Origin: an uncultured Slackia sp. | GTDB taxonomy: Bacteria > Actinomycetota > Coriobacteriia > Coriobacteriales > Eggerthellaceae | Direction of reading: 5' to 3' | NCBI GenBank assembly: GCA_900553775.1 | Contig: USEZ01000027.1 | Location: 1 to 15,984, forward strand | Length of the DNA stretch: 15,984 nt | Part shown: positions 8,157 to 14,519 of the stretch, piece by piece | Layout: every line of letters begins with the position of its first letter | How positions within the stretch are numbered: position 1 is the first letter of the stretch | Notes under the pieces: generated by a model | The model's input: the letters and a program-made list of their open reading frames with translations, nothing else | The model's database searches: none | Told to the model about the DNA's origin: nothing | Made by a program: the position numbers and the translations under genes

Positions 8157-9044
8157 TCACGCGCTTTTGAAACGCAGGTCGATGAAGAGCACGTCGCGCT
8201 CGACGCGGGCGGCGGCCGATGCGCCCATGCGCTCGCACAGGCATGCGACGATGGCGATCCCCAGCCCCGTGCCCTTGCCGGCACGCGATGCGTCGGCGCG
8301 GTAGAAGCGGCCGAACAGGCGCGCCGCATCGATGGCATCCGGATCTGACACCTCGTTCGAAACCGTGAGCGTCGATCCGCGCTGTTCGATACGCGGAGAT
8401 GCGAGGCCGTAGCGCAGCGCGTTGGACAGCACGTTGCCGATCACGCGCGCAAGGGCCTCGGCGGCGGCGAGCACGCGGGCGTCTTCGTCTTCGAAGCGGA
8501 GGTCGGGCGCCCATCCACGCTCAGCGAACTGCGGATACATGCCCGCAAGCACGTCGGCCACGGCGGAAAACAAACAGACCGGCTCCATTTCCAGCGGATG
8601 CTGCTCGTCGGAAGCCTTCGCGTATTCGAACAGGTCGTCGGTCAGAGTGCGCATCGCGGCAAGACGTTCCTGCGCAGCCGCCAGATAGCGACGCTTCTGC
8701 TCCTCGTCGGCCGTGCGCTCGTAAAGCTGCACGTAGCCCTGGGCGCCTGCGAGCGGCGTGCGGATATCGTGCGAAAGCGCCGCGAGGTCTTCCCGAAACG
8801 CCCGCTCGCGCCGATCGCGTTCGACGCGTGCGTCGCGTTGGGCATCCAGCTCGTCGTTGACGGCGCGCGCCAGCCCCGCGATGCCGCGCGTGGAAAACTC
8901 CACCGTCAGACGCTCGTTGCTTCCCCGCTCGTGCTCCTCCAGAAAACGCGCCATCGAGCGCAGCTCGCGCTCGTAGCTCACCGCGACGAATGCCAGCACG
9001 AACGCCGCCAGCACGGCGGCGCATGCGATAGCGACCATGACCAT
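8157..9044 (-). CDS. Sensor histidine kinase, lantibiotic-type (LanK/BcrS-like)
   Basis: 295 residues from the ATG at 9044, seven bases after GAGGGG. A longer in-frame start at 9176 would add an Arg/Gly-rich extension unlike any kinase N-terminus. One membrane helix (about 2-23) is followed by a short linker and the dimerisation helix with phospho-acceptor His92 in LSHDIRTPLAG. The N-box is NVLSNALRYG (204-213). The usual DxGxG G1 box is absent: LTVSNEVSDPD stands in its place, as is common in kinases of lantibiotic and bacitracin clusters. LFGRFYRAD (F box) and GKGTGLGIAIV (G2) follow. It presumably phosphorylates the regulator at 11150-11860; the two are separated by the ABC transporter genes. 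The near-absence of an external domain implies membrane or partner-based sensing. Confidence 0.92.
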   Translation of the reverse strand: MVMVAIACAAVLAAFVLAFVAVSYERELRSMARFLEEHERGSNERLTVEFSTRGIAGLARAVNDELDAQRDARVERDRRERAFREDLAALSHDIRTPLAGAQGYVQLYERTADEEQKRRYLAAAQERLAAMRTLTDDLFEYAKASDEQHPLEMEPVCLFSAVADVLAGMYPQFAERGWAPDLRFEDEDARVLAAAEALARVIGNVLSNALRYGLASPRIEQRGSTLTVSNEVSDPDAIDAARLFGRFYRADASRAGKGTGLGIAIVACLCERMGASAAARVERDVLFIDLRFKSA

Positions 9045-9189
9045 GACGCATCCCCTCGAACCTCGAAGCCGCCCCGAAAAGCCCGCCGCAACGCGACGCG
9101 CCCCGCACCCGATCCTTCGAGCGCGGGGCCGCGTGCCGGCATTCACCGCACAACCCGCCTTCGCCGCAAACGGCATGGCATCGAAGACC

Positions 9190-9975
9190 TTAACCCAAGC
9201 TGCGGCGGCGCATCACCGCCACGCACAGCGCCACGCCCACGAGAATGGTAGCGATCGACTGCACGTACGAGAACGGGTCGCAGATGCCGCCCGCCGCAAG
9301 CGTCGAGACGTCGGCGGCCAGATATCCGTCAAGGCAATCCCTGATAAACGACGGCAGATACGGAATGTTCGCTAATACGAGCTGCGTCAGATTCTCGACA
9401 CCGCCGCCGCCAAGCGATATCGCCGCGATCACGCCCGCCACTTCGCTTTTCGTCACGAACGCCGTCAAAACGCTCAGCACGGCATAGGCCGCCACGCACA
9501 AAGCCCCCTGGGCGAGCCATTGAAGCAGGTCGCCGGCCGAGAGAAACGCGGGGTCCACGCCCGCGATGCGCACGCCCGCCTCGGTCACAAGGGCGCCCAC
9601 CGTCACCGCTACCACGGACACGACCACGCACAGCGCCGCGAACGAAAGCGCATAGGAAACCCTGCCGCCGCGGGTTTGGATCACGTTCTTCACGAAGCCG
9701 TTCTTGAAAAATCCCGCCGCCACAGAAGCCATGAAAATCGAACAGACCATGGCCACGAGCGAGCCGCCCATAAACGACACGCCCCACAGGGCAAGCGACG
9801 GCACGCCGTCGTGAACGCCCACGACGATGCCCAATTCGGCGAACCAGGGCACATGCAGGTGCATCCAGATGGCCGCCGCCTCGAACAGGCACATGAGCAC
9901 GAACAAAAGCGCGAACACCGCCGCGAAGCGCGAACGCGCCACGGAATACGCCAACGCCTTCAGCATGCTAAGCAC
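9190..9975 (-). CDS. ABC-2 type permease, lantibiotic/bacitracin-resistance-like
   Basis: 261 residues from GTG at 9975, eight bases after AAAGGGGG. An ATG at 9966 (one base after the ATPase stop) and a GTG at 9999 are alternatives. About six hydrophobic segments are visible: AAVFALLFVLMCLFEAAAI, VSFMGGSLVAMVCSIF, LSFAALCVVVSVVAVTVGALV, LAQGALCVAAYAVLSVLTAF, VAGVIAAISL and a last one near the C-terminus. GFFKNGFVKNVIQTRGGR is the cytoplasmic loop typical of the BcrB/LanE/LanG permease group. It overlaps the end of the ATPase gene, so the two are coupled and form one exporter. No large external domain is present, unlike BceB-type flux sensors. Only one permease gene is seen, as in BcrAB, so it would work as a homodimer. 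Confidence 0.85.
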   Translation of the reverse strand: MLSMLKALAYSVARSRFAAVFALLFVLMCLFEAAAIWMHLHVPWFAELGIVVGVHDGVPSLALWGVSFMGGSLVAMVCSIFMASVAAGFFKNGFVKNVIQTRGGRVSYALSFAALCVVVSVVAVTVGALVTEAGVRIAGVDPAFLSAGDLLQWLAQGALCVAAYAVLSVLTAFVTKSEVAGVIAAISLGGGGVENLTQLVLANIPYLPSFIRDCLDGYLAADVSTLAAGGICDPFSYVQSIATILVGVALCVAVMRRRSLG

Positions 9976-10918
9976 GGCGACCGCCCCCTTTCGCAGCACG
10001 TGCGCCCGATTCGGGGGCGTCCTGCTCTCCCATCAGGCCGATGAACAGCTCTTCGATATCGCGGCCCTGCACCGAAAGCTCGCCCACCGCTATGCCGGCG
10101 GAAAACAGCGCCCGGCCCGCCTGTTCGGGCTCGATGCCGAAAGCGCGTATGGAATCGTCGGCCATCGCGACGAAGCGCCCCTCGGGGCAGGCCTCCTGCA
10201 ATGCGGCGAGCGCGAACTGAGGCGCCGCGCAACGGATGCGCACGTAATCGGAGCAGGCATGCTCCACCTCTTCGGCGGAAAGCTCTTTGACCAGCCGGCC
10301 CTCGCGCAGCACGCCGTAACGCGTCACCATGCGTTCGAGCTGGTCGAGCACGTGCGAGCTCACGAACACCGTGATCGCGCGGTCGCGGGAAAGCGATGCG
10401 ATCAAGTCGCGCATCGAGCGCACGCCTTGCGGGTCGAGGCCGTTGAACGGCTCGTCGGGCAGCAGTACGTCGGGCGAGCCCACGAGCGCAAGCGCCAGAC
10501 CCAGGCGCTGCTTCATGCCGAGCGAATACGACTTCGCGCGCTTTTTCGCCGCGTCGGCCAAACCGACCATCGCAAGCGCCTCGGCGCTCGCATGCGAAAG
10601 ATCCGCCACGCCGAGCGCGAGCGCGCGGCACATCACGTTGTCGAAGCCCGACAGGTCGGCAATGATGCCGGGATTCTCGATGAGCGCGCCCAAACGCCTG
10701 CTCGTAACGCCTGGCGCCTGGCGCTCGCCGAACAGAGACACCTCCCCCGATGTGGGAAGCTCAAGGCCCGCGATCATCTTCATGACCGTTGATTTGCCCG
10801 CGCCGTTGCGGCCCACGAAGCCGTAGATTTCGCCGCGACGCACCGTCAGATCCAGATTGTCGACAGCGTGCCTGCCCCCGTAGGTCTTCGTCAGACCTGC
10901 GGTTTCGATGACATTCAT
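9968..10918 (-). CDS. ABC transporter ATP-binding protein, LanF/BcrA-type
   Basis: 316 residues from the ATG at 10918, six bases after AAAGGAA; an upstream in-frame ATG at 10969 would precede the promoter-proximal region. Walker A is GRNGAGKST (about 38-46). The loop normally holding Gln reads ALIENPGI, with Glu, the E-loop reported for LanF-type immunity ATPases. The signature is YSLGMKQRL. Walker B is VLLPDEPFNGLDP, with Pro where a hydrophobic residue usually precedes Asp-Glu. The H-loop is VSSHVL. A C-terminal region of about 100 residues follows the nucleotide-binding domain, as in BcrA relatives. It pairs with the permease at 9190-9975. With the two-component genes on either side, export of or protection from a cell-envelope peptide antibiotic is the likely role; the ligand is unknown. 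Confidence 0.93.
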   Translation of the reverse strand: MNVIETAGLTKTYGGRHAVDNLDLTVRRGEIYGFVGRNGAGKSTVMKMIAGLELPTSGEVSLFGERQAPGVTSRRLGALIENPGIIADLSGFDNVMCRALALGVADLSHASAEALAMVGLADAAKKRAKSYSLGMKQRLGLALALVGSPDVLLPDEPFNGLDPQGVRSMRDLIASLSRDRAITVFVSSHVLDQLERMVTRYGVLREGRLVKELSAEEVEHACSDYVRIRCAAPQFALAALQEACPEGRFVAMADDSIRAFGIEPEQAGRALFSAGIAVGELSVQGRDIEELFIGLMGEQDAPESGARAAKGGGRRA

Positions 10919-10967
10919 CCGCCGTTCCTTTCCTCGTCGATTCATTGTCATCGAGAATACGCGGCGC

Positions 10968-10996
10968 ATTATCAGGAAATGCGCACCCTTTTATAA
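10968..10996 (-). promoter_or_regulatory. Promoter of the ABC transporter-kinase operon
   Basis: On the minus strand TTATAA (10996-10991) and GATAAT (10973-10968) are 17 nt apart. The -10 matches consensus at five of six bases; the -35 is poor, as expected for an activator-dependent promoter. RNA would start near 10961, about 40 bases before the ATPase start. It sits in an AT-rich island within GC-rich DNA. Confidence 0.5.
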
Positions 10997-11010
10997 GAAA
11001 GTTACAAGAA
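10991..11010. promoter_or_regulatory. Candidate response-regulator box: direct repeat with 11-nt period
   Basis: TTATAAGAA (10991-10999) and TTACAAGAA (11002-11010) match at eight of nine bases and are 11 nt apart. Direct repeats about one helical turn apart are the standard operator form for OmpR/PhoB-family dimers. The pair overlaps the weak -35 of the ABC operon promoter and lies about 140 bp after the regulator gene, suiting class II activation. Confidence 0.55.
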
Positions 11011-11149
11011 GATGCAGCAGGCGCAAGCGCGCGGACGTCGGCGTGCGTGCGGCGGTCATTGCACGCCTGCGGCATACAGCGACCGAGCAGCGGCCGAACG
11101 AAGGCGGCCCGCGGCGGCGACCGCAAACGCCGCGGCGATCGCGCGGCGT

Positions 11150-11860
11150 CTATTCGTCTGCCAGCTTGAACCCGATGCCCCAGACGGTTTCGATATAGTC
11201 CTGCGTCGCGCTTCGCTTGAGCTTGCGACGGATGTTGGAGATATGGGTGCTGATGGTCTTTTCGTCGGAAAGCGCCTCTTCGTTGCGCACGATTTCGAAC
11301 AGCTCGCGCTTGGTGAACACCTTTTTCGGATGGCGGACGAGCGCGGCCACGATGTCGAACTCCGTGCGCGTGAGAACGACGGGCACGCCCGCCGCCGAAA
11401 ACGTGCGGCTCTGCTCGTCGATGCGCCACGATCGAAACGTCGAATCCGACGAACGGTCGCACGATTTCTGGACGAACGGGGCGGCCTTGCGGCGCAGCAC
11501 GGCCTCGAGGCGCGCGACAAGCTCGTCGAGGTCGAAAGGCTTCACCAGGTAATCGTCGGCGCCCTCGCGCAGCAACGCCACGCGCTGGGACACGTCGCCT
11601 TTCGCCGATGCCACGATAACCGGCGCATCGCCCTGCGCGCGAATGGCCGCAAGAACCTCCTCGCCCGTCGCCCCGGGAAGCATCAGGTCGCAGATGGCCG
11701 CATCGAAGGAAAAGCCGCCCTCGATCAAAAGGCACGCCTCGCTGCCCGAATAGGCGCATCGGCACGCATAGCCTTCCTGCTCGAGCGTCGTGCGCACCAC
11801 GTCGCAAATGGCCGCGTCGTCTTCCACGATGAGTATCGTCGCCCGCATTTCCCGATCCAT
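11150..11860 (-). CDS. OmpR/PhoB-family response regulator (LanR-like)
   Basis: 236 residues from the ATG at 11860, six bases after AAAGGCG. The receiver domain (about 6-120) shows acidic residues Asp14 and Asp15, phosphorylation site Asp58 in ICDLMLPG, Ser85 at the switch Thr/Ser position, and Lys107 in VKPFD. The C-terminal winged helix (about 140-235) has the family pattern: VLTRTEFDIVAAL, KVFTKRELFEIV, TISTHISNIRRKL and ETVWGIGFKLAD at the end. It is probably phosphorylated by the histidine kinase at 8157-9044, with the ABC transporter pair as its target. It has its own promoter at 11887-11913, so it is transcribed separately from the sigma-factor operon upstream. Confidence 0.95.
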   Translation of the reverse strand: MDREMRATILIVEDDAAICDVVRTTLEQEGYACRCAYSGSEACLLIEGGFSFDAAICDLMLPGATGEEVLAAIRAQGDAPVIVASAKGDVSQRVALLREGADDYLVKPFDLDELVARLEAVLRRKAAPFVQKSCDRSSDSTFRSWRIDEQSRTFSAAGVPVVLTRTEFDIVAALVRHPKKVFTKRELFEIVRNEEALSDEKTISTHISNIRRKLKRSATQDYIETVWGIGFKLADE

Positions 11861-11886
11861 AATTCACGCCTTTCTCGCTGCACGGA

Positions 11887-11913
11887 ATTATACGGCAGCC
11901 CGAAAACGCGCAA
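11887..11913 (-). promoter_or_regulatory. Promoter of the response-regulator gene
   Basis: A perfect TATAAT lies at 11892-11887 on the minus strand, about 27 bases before the start codon. TTGCGC at 11913-11908 is the best -35, with a short 15-nt spacer. The sequence around it also forms a small hairpin (11907-11921, 5-bp stem, TTTT on the minus strand) that might partly end the upstream anti-sigma transcript. Confidence 0.55.
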
Positions 11914-11992
11914 GACGCGCGGCATCCGGCGAAAGATGACGCGCGCCTTGCTTCGTTTCTCTTTTCGCAAGCGCATTCGTAAGCGGGAAATT

Positions 11993-13012
11993 TCACGCGT
12001 CCCGATGCGGGCCTTGTCCCTGGCCGCGGCCCTGCCCCGCACCTTGACCCTGGCCGTAACCTTGCCCCTGGCCTGCGCCTTCTCCTTGACGATGCCCATG
12101 GCCCTGGCCTTCCGAAGAACACATCGACCCATGCCCCGCACAGGCAGAATCGTGCGTATCGACGCCCGCCTCTTCGGCGAGCGCGCGCAGCTGCGCCATC
12201 GGCATCGTGCGGGCCTCGTCGATCGACACGGAAACGCCCGCCTGGACAAGCGCCTCGTAGAGCCGGTAGCGCCCCGACCCCATGCCGGCCTCTTCGGCCG
12301 CCTGCCGTTGGGCATCGCTTATCCTGCCGCAATGAACCTGGCCCGCATCGCCTTCGAAGCAGCGCAAAACGGCGGATTCGATCGCTTCGCAGCGCTTTTC
12401 GTCATCGCAGGCCACGCCCACCTCGACCGAAGCCTCTTCGCCCGTATAGGCGCGACAGGCCGAGGCGAGCGTTTCCATGGCGTCTTCGTAGCGGACGCCG
12501 TCGATATCGATTCGCTCCAGCACTTCGGCCGCCTTCTCGTCGACCGCACGCGCCTGGACCACGCGGTCGAACCGGTTCAAAGACAGCTCGAAGGAAGGAT
12601 TCACGTCTATGCCGACATGCGCCACGGGCGCCATGGCGTAGGCGTAGCCGCCCACGCCGACGGCGGCGAGAATCGCGCAGGCGGCCGCCGCGGCAACCAT
12701 CATGCGACGGCGGGGCCCCGCAGCGCGCCGAGGGCGGCGGGCGGCGAAAAACCCCTTATCGCCCGTCGCATGCGACGACGCATTGCGGCCGCCATGCGCG
12801 TCCGACATGCGCCGAGCGGCGCCTTGAGCGGCAAGGCCCCCGTTGCCCGAAGCATCGGAAGACGCCGATTCGGGCGGGCAGACGTCGCGTTGCGCAGGCG
12901 AAGCGCACGCACGGCGCTCTTCTTCGATCCGTGCAAGCGTGGCGGCTTTCAAGCCGTCGGGAACATGCAGCGTCCGGTACGCCTCGCGCACGCGCTCGTC
13001 GATATCGCTCAT
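11993..13012 (-). CDS. RsgI-like transmembrane anti-sigma factor
   Basis: 339 residues from the ATG at 13012, which overlaps the sigma-factor stop as ATGA and follows GGAGG by seven bases. Residues 1-103 are cytoplasmic, with a charged helical start (MSDIDERVREAYRTLHVPDG) expected to hold the sigma factor. A single membrane helix spans about 104-126. Immediately outside is VGIDVNPSFELSLNRFDRVVQA (134-155, with a break in my reading only at its ends), matching the conserved RsgI extracytoplasmic module. In Bacillus and Clostridium RsgI the Asn-Pro bond here (Asn138-Pro139) undergoes self-cleavage that primes regulated intramembrane proteolysis. A helical Cys-containing region follows, then a tail of Gly-Gln repeats (302-334). 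No carbohydrate-binding domain is seen, so the ligand is not a recognisable polysaccharide. The family assignment is firm; the signal is unknown. Confidence 0.85.
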   Translation of the reverse strand: MSDIDERVREAYRTLHVPDGLKAATLARIEEERRACASPAQRDVCPPESASSDASGNGGLAAQGAARRMSDAHGGRNASSHATGDKGFFAARRPRRAAGPRRRMMVAAAAACAILAAVGVGGYAYAMAPVAHVGIDVNPSFELSLNRFDRVVQARAVDEKAAEVLERIDIDGVRYEDAMETLASACRAYTGEEASVEVGVACDDEKRCEAIESAVLRCFEGDAGQVHCGRISDAQRQAAEEAGMGSGRYRLYEALVQAGVSVSIDEARTMPMAQLRALAEEAGVDTHDSACAGHGSMCSSEGQGHGHRQGEGAGQGQGYGQGQGAGQGRGQGQGPHRDA

Positions 13013-13494
13013 GACAAGGCCTCCTTCAGCTGCTTTCTGGCACGCGAGATCCAGGAATACACCGTGCCTTCGGGCGCATCCATCATCCGCGCTATTTCGA
13101 CGACGGTATATCCTTCGCACGCGAACAGGTACAACGGCGTTTTCGGCGGGTCGGGAAGCCTGTCGACGGCATCGAGCACCTCGCGCACTTCCGCGGCGCG
13201 GTCTTTCGTCTCCAAGGCGAGCGAATCGCCCCAACGCTCCGTTTCGGCATCGAGGGAAGCGTGTCGGCGGGCGCGGGAGCGCAGCATGTCCTTGCAGTCG
13301 TTGATCGCCACGCGCACAAGCCATGCCTTCGCATGCTCGTCGCCGTTGAACGGCGCATCGTGCTGGGCGTATTTGGCGAACGTGTTTTGGAAGGCGTCCT
13401 CGGCATCGCACGCGGGGACATAGGTCAGGCACGCCCGCCACACGGCGTCGCCGAAAAGCCCGATCGCACGCTCTATATCCTGCGCATCGCGCAC
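13009..13494 (-). CDS. ECF-type RNA polymerase sigma factor
   Basis: 161 residues from a GTG at 13494, seven bases after AGGAAGG; a nearby ATG at 13499 is out of frame. Region 2 covers about 12-76, with DAEDAFQNTFAKYAQ (30-44) corresponding to the conserved DAED-x-x-Q-x-x-F motif that contacts core polymerase, and HAKAWLVRVAINDCKDMLR leading to the -10-binding helix. Region 4 (about 104-158) has the helix-turn-helix YTVVEIARMMDAPEGTVYSWISRARKQL in two visible parts. It is coupled to the following RsgI-like gene by an ATGA overlap, the usual sigma/anti-sigma pairing. It is a short ECF factor, not the longer SigI normally partnered with RsgI in Bacillus and Clostridium. Such pairs commonly drive their own operon, but no target promoter is defined here. 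Confidence 0.94.
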   Translation of the reverse strand: MRDAQDIERAIGLFGDAVWRACLTYVPACDAEDAFQNTFAKYAQHDAPFNGDEHAKAWLVRVAINDCKDMLRSRARRHASLDAETERWGDSLALETKDRAAEVREVLDAVDRLPDPPKTPLYLFACEGYTVVEIARMMDAPEGTVYSWISRARKQLKEALS

Positions 13495-13519
13495 CGCATC
13501 GCCTTCCTATCGCGCATCG

Positions 13520-14137
13520 CTATGCCGCAGCGCCGCCGCGGCATCCATGGCCGTCGAAACCGCGGCCGCATCCGTGGTTGCCGGCGTGGCCGAAGCCTCG
13601 CCCGCCCGCATTGTCGCACACGCCGTCGTTGTCGGCATCGACGTATCCAGCCCCTGTGCCGCCGTCGCCGGCGTTGTCGCACACGCCGTCGGCATCCGCG
13701 TCGACGAATCCGTCGCAGATTCCGTCGGCGTCGGCGTCGGCGGGACACGCCGCCTCGTCGCGCCCGCACCTGTCGCACACGCCGTCGGCATCGGCGTCGA
13801 CGAACCGGCAACCGGCGCCTGCTCCGCGATACGCGATTCCTGCGAAGTTGTCGCACGTGCCGTCGGCATCGGCGTCGACGAAGCCCGCGCAGTCGGACAG
13901 GCTGCAGCATGCATTGCGCCCGCACGATCCCATGTCGGAAAAGCCTTGGCACGCCGCGGCGAAACAGGCGCGCATGCACGGACCCGTTCGCCCTTCTTCC
14001 TGGGCGAATGCAAGCGTCGGAACGGCCAACGCCGCCGTCAAAGCCACGGCCGAAACGATCGCCGCCGCCTTCGCCCTCGACGCCGCGCTGCTCGTGTGTG
14101 CCTGTTTCGCCGTGTCGTTTTTCTCCATGCCCTTCAT
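13520..14137 (-). CDS. Secreted Cys-rich protein with Asp-rich DxDxDG repeats
   Basis: 205 residues from the ATG at 14137, five bases after AAGGAGGG. A Sec signal peptide (KAAAIVSAVALTAALAVPTLAFA) probably ends before Gln46. The exported part has 17 cysteines: a Cys-rich head (54-83), then five repeats of the form VDADADGVCDN at about 86-97, 112-123, 132-143, 144-155 and 165-176, and a Gly/His-rich tail. The spacing D-x-D-x-D-G-x-x-D resembles the calcium-binding loops of thrombospondin type 3 repeats, and each repeat carries one Cys. It is the first gene of an operon with the ECF sigma factor (25-nt gap) and the anti-sigma factor. Similar repeat proteins occur near sigma factors in other anaerobes from memory of the families; none has a function known to me. 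Calcium binding and disulfide linkage are inferences. Confidence 0.85.
   Translation of the reverse strand: MKGMEKNDTAKQAHTSSAASRAKAAAIVSAVALTAALAVPTLAFAQEEGRTGPCMRACFAAACQGFSDMGSCGRNACCSLSDCAGFVDADADGTCDNFAGIAYRGAGAGCRFVDADADGVCDRCGRDEAACPADADADGICDGFVDADADGVCDNAGDGGTGAGYVDADNDGVCDNAGGRGFGHAGNHGCGRGFDGHGCRGGAAA
13612..13890. repeat. Imperfect DNA repeats encoding the DxDxDG units
   Basis: On the plus strand the core GCCGTCGGCATCGGCGTCGA, or close variants, recurs at about 13625, 13687, 13720, 13781 and 13859, usually preceded by GTCGCAC. These are the coding copies of the VDADADGVCD units, read on the minus strand. Near-identity of the third and fourth copies listed suggests recent duplication or conversion, and the array could vary in copy number by slippage. 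Confidence 0.7.
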
Positions 14138-14519
14138 GCGTTCCCTCCTTTTCGGCGCGGCCGCCGGAACCGAAACGCCGCCCCGTCGAGGGCGCGACGC
14201 GAATCCCGAAAAGCCGCTTTTTGCTTCCATTCGCAATGAACACGTTCGAGCGGGCCGATTCCTTGCAAGAAAATCCGAAAAAATCAGGCTCCGCGGCGAA
14301 AGCGGCCGACAAGCCCGCATTGCACGCCCGCCGTTCCGCAAAGCCGCGCACGCGTAAAACCGCCGAAAACGAACGCGATGCGGCGAAAGGCGGCACATCG
14401 CGAGAAACTCGCGAAAAGCGGCGAGCGCTGCGCGCAGGACGCGCCGACAGACGAAGCGAGAGCCGCCGCGGCGCCGCAACCGCCGCACGACGCCGATTCC
14501 CGCGACGAGGCCTGCATCT
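14138..14519. other. Intergenic region upstream of the sigma-factor operon
   Basis: This 382-bp gap lies between the FAD-dehydrogenase stop and the repeat-protein start. It must hold the promoter of the sigma operon, but no convincing sigma70 or ECF promoter is recognisable. Visible elements are a 13-bp inverted repeat (AAAAGC-C-GCTTTT, 14209-14221), a short dyad GAAC-AC-GTTC (14238-14247), a possible weak terminator (14278-14307), and a hairpin with TCGCGAG/CTCGCGA arms near 14399-14414. Reading frames across it have biased Arg/Ala composition and no ribosome sites, so I see no gene. Confidence 0.5.
14278..14307 (-). terminator. Possible weak terminator of the FAD-dehydrogenase transcript
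   Basis: On the minus strand GGCCGC pairs with GCG and GCC across a two-base bulge, giving a 6-bp stem with a 7-nt loop. Three bases later come six T residues. It lies about 210 bases past the stop codon at 14520, and before the sigma operon start. The stem is weak, so the call is tentative. Confidence 0.35.

Noticed and set aside
9045..9189. Upstream extension of the kinase or a small gene between permease and kinase
   Set aside because: The frame is open but Arg/Gly-rich, lacks a good ribosome site at 9176, and the ATG at 9044 has a well-placed GAGGGG.
13612..13890. CRISPR-like array from regularly recurring repeats
   Set aside because: Repeats are coding copies within one reading frame, with variable spacing and no unique spacers of constant length.
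14238..14247. GAAC-AC-GTTC as a LexA (SOS) box
   Set aside because: Actinobacterial and Bacillus SOS boxes need a four-base spacer between GAAC and GTTC; here it is two.
14263..14271. TTGCAAGAA as a second response-regulator half-site upstream of the sigma operon
   Set aside because: Only one copy is present; the position 11 nt further does not match, so there is no direct-repeat pair.
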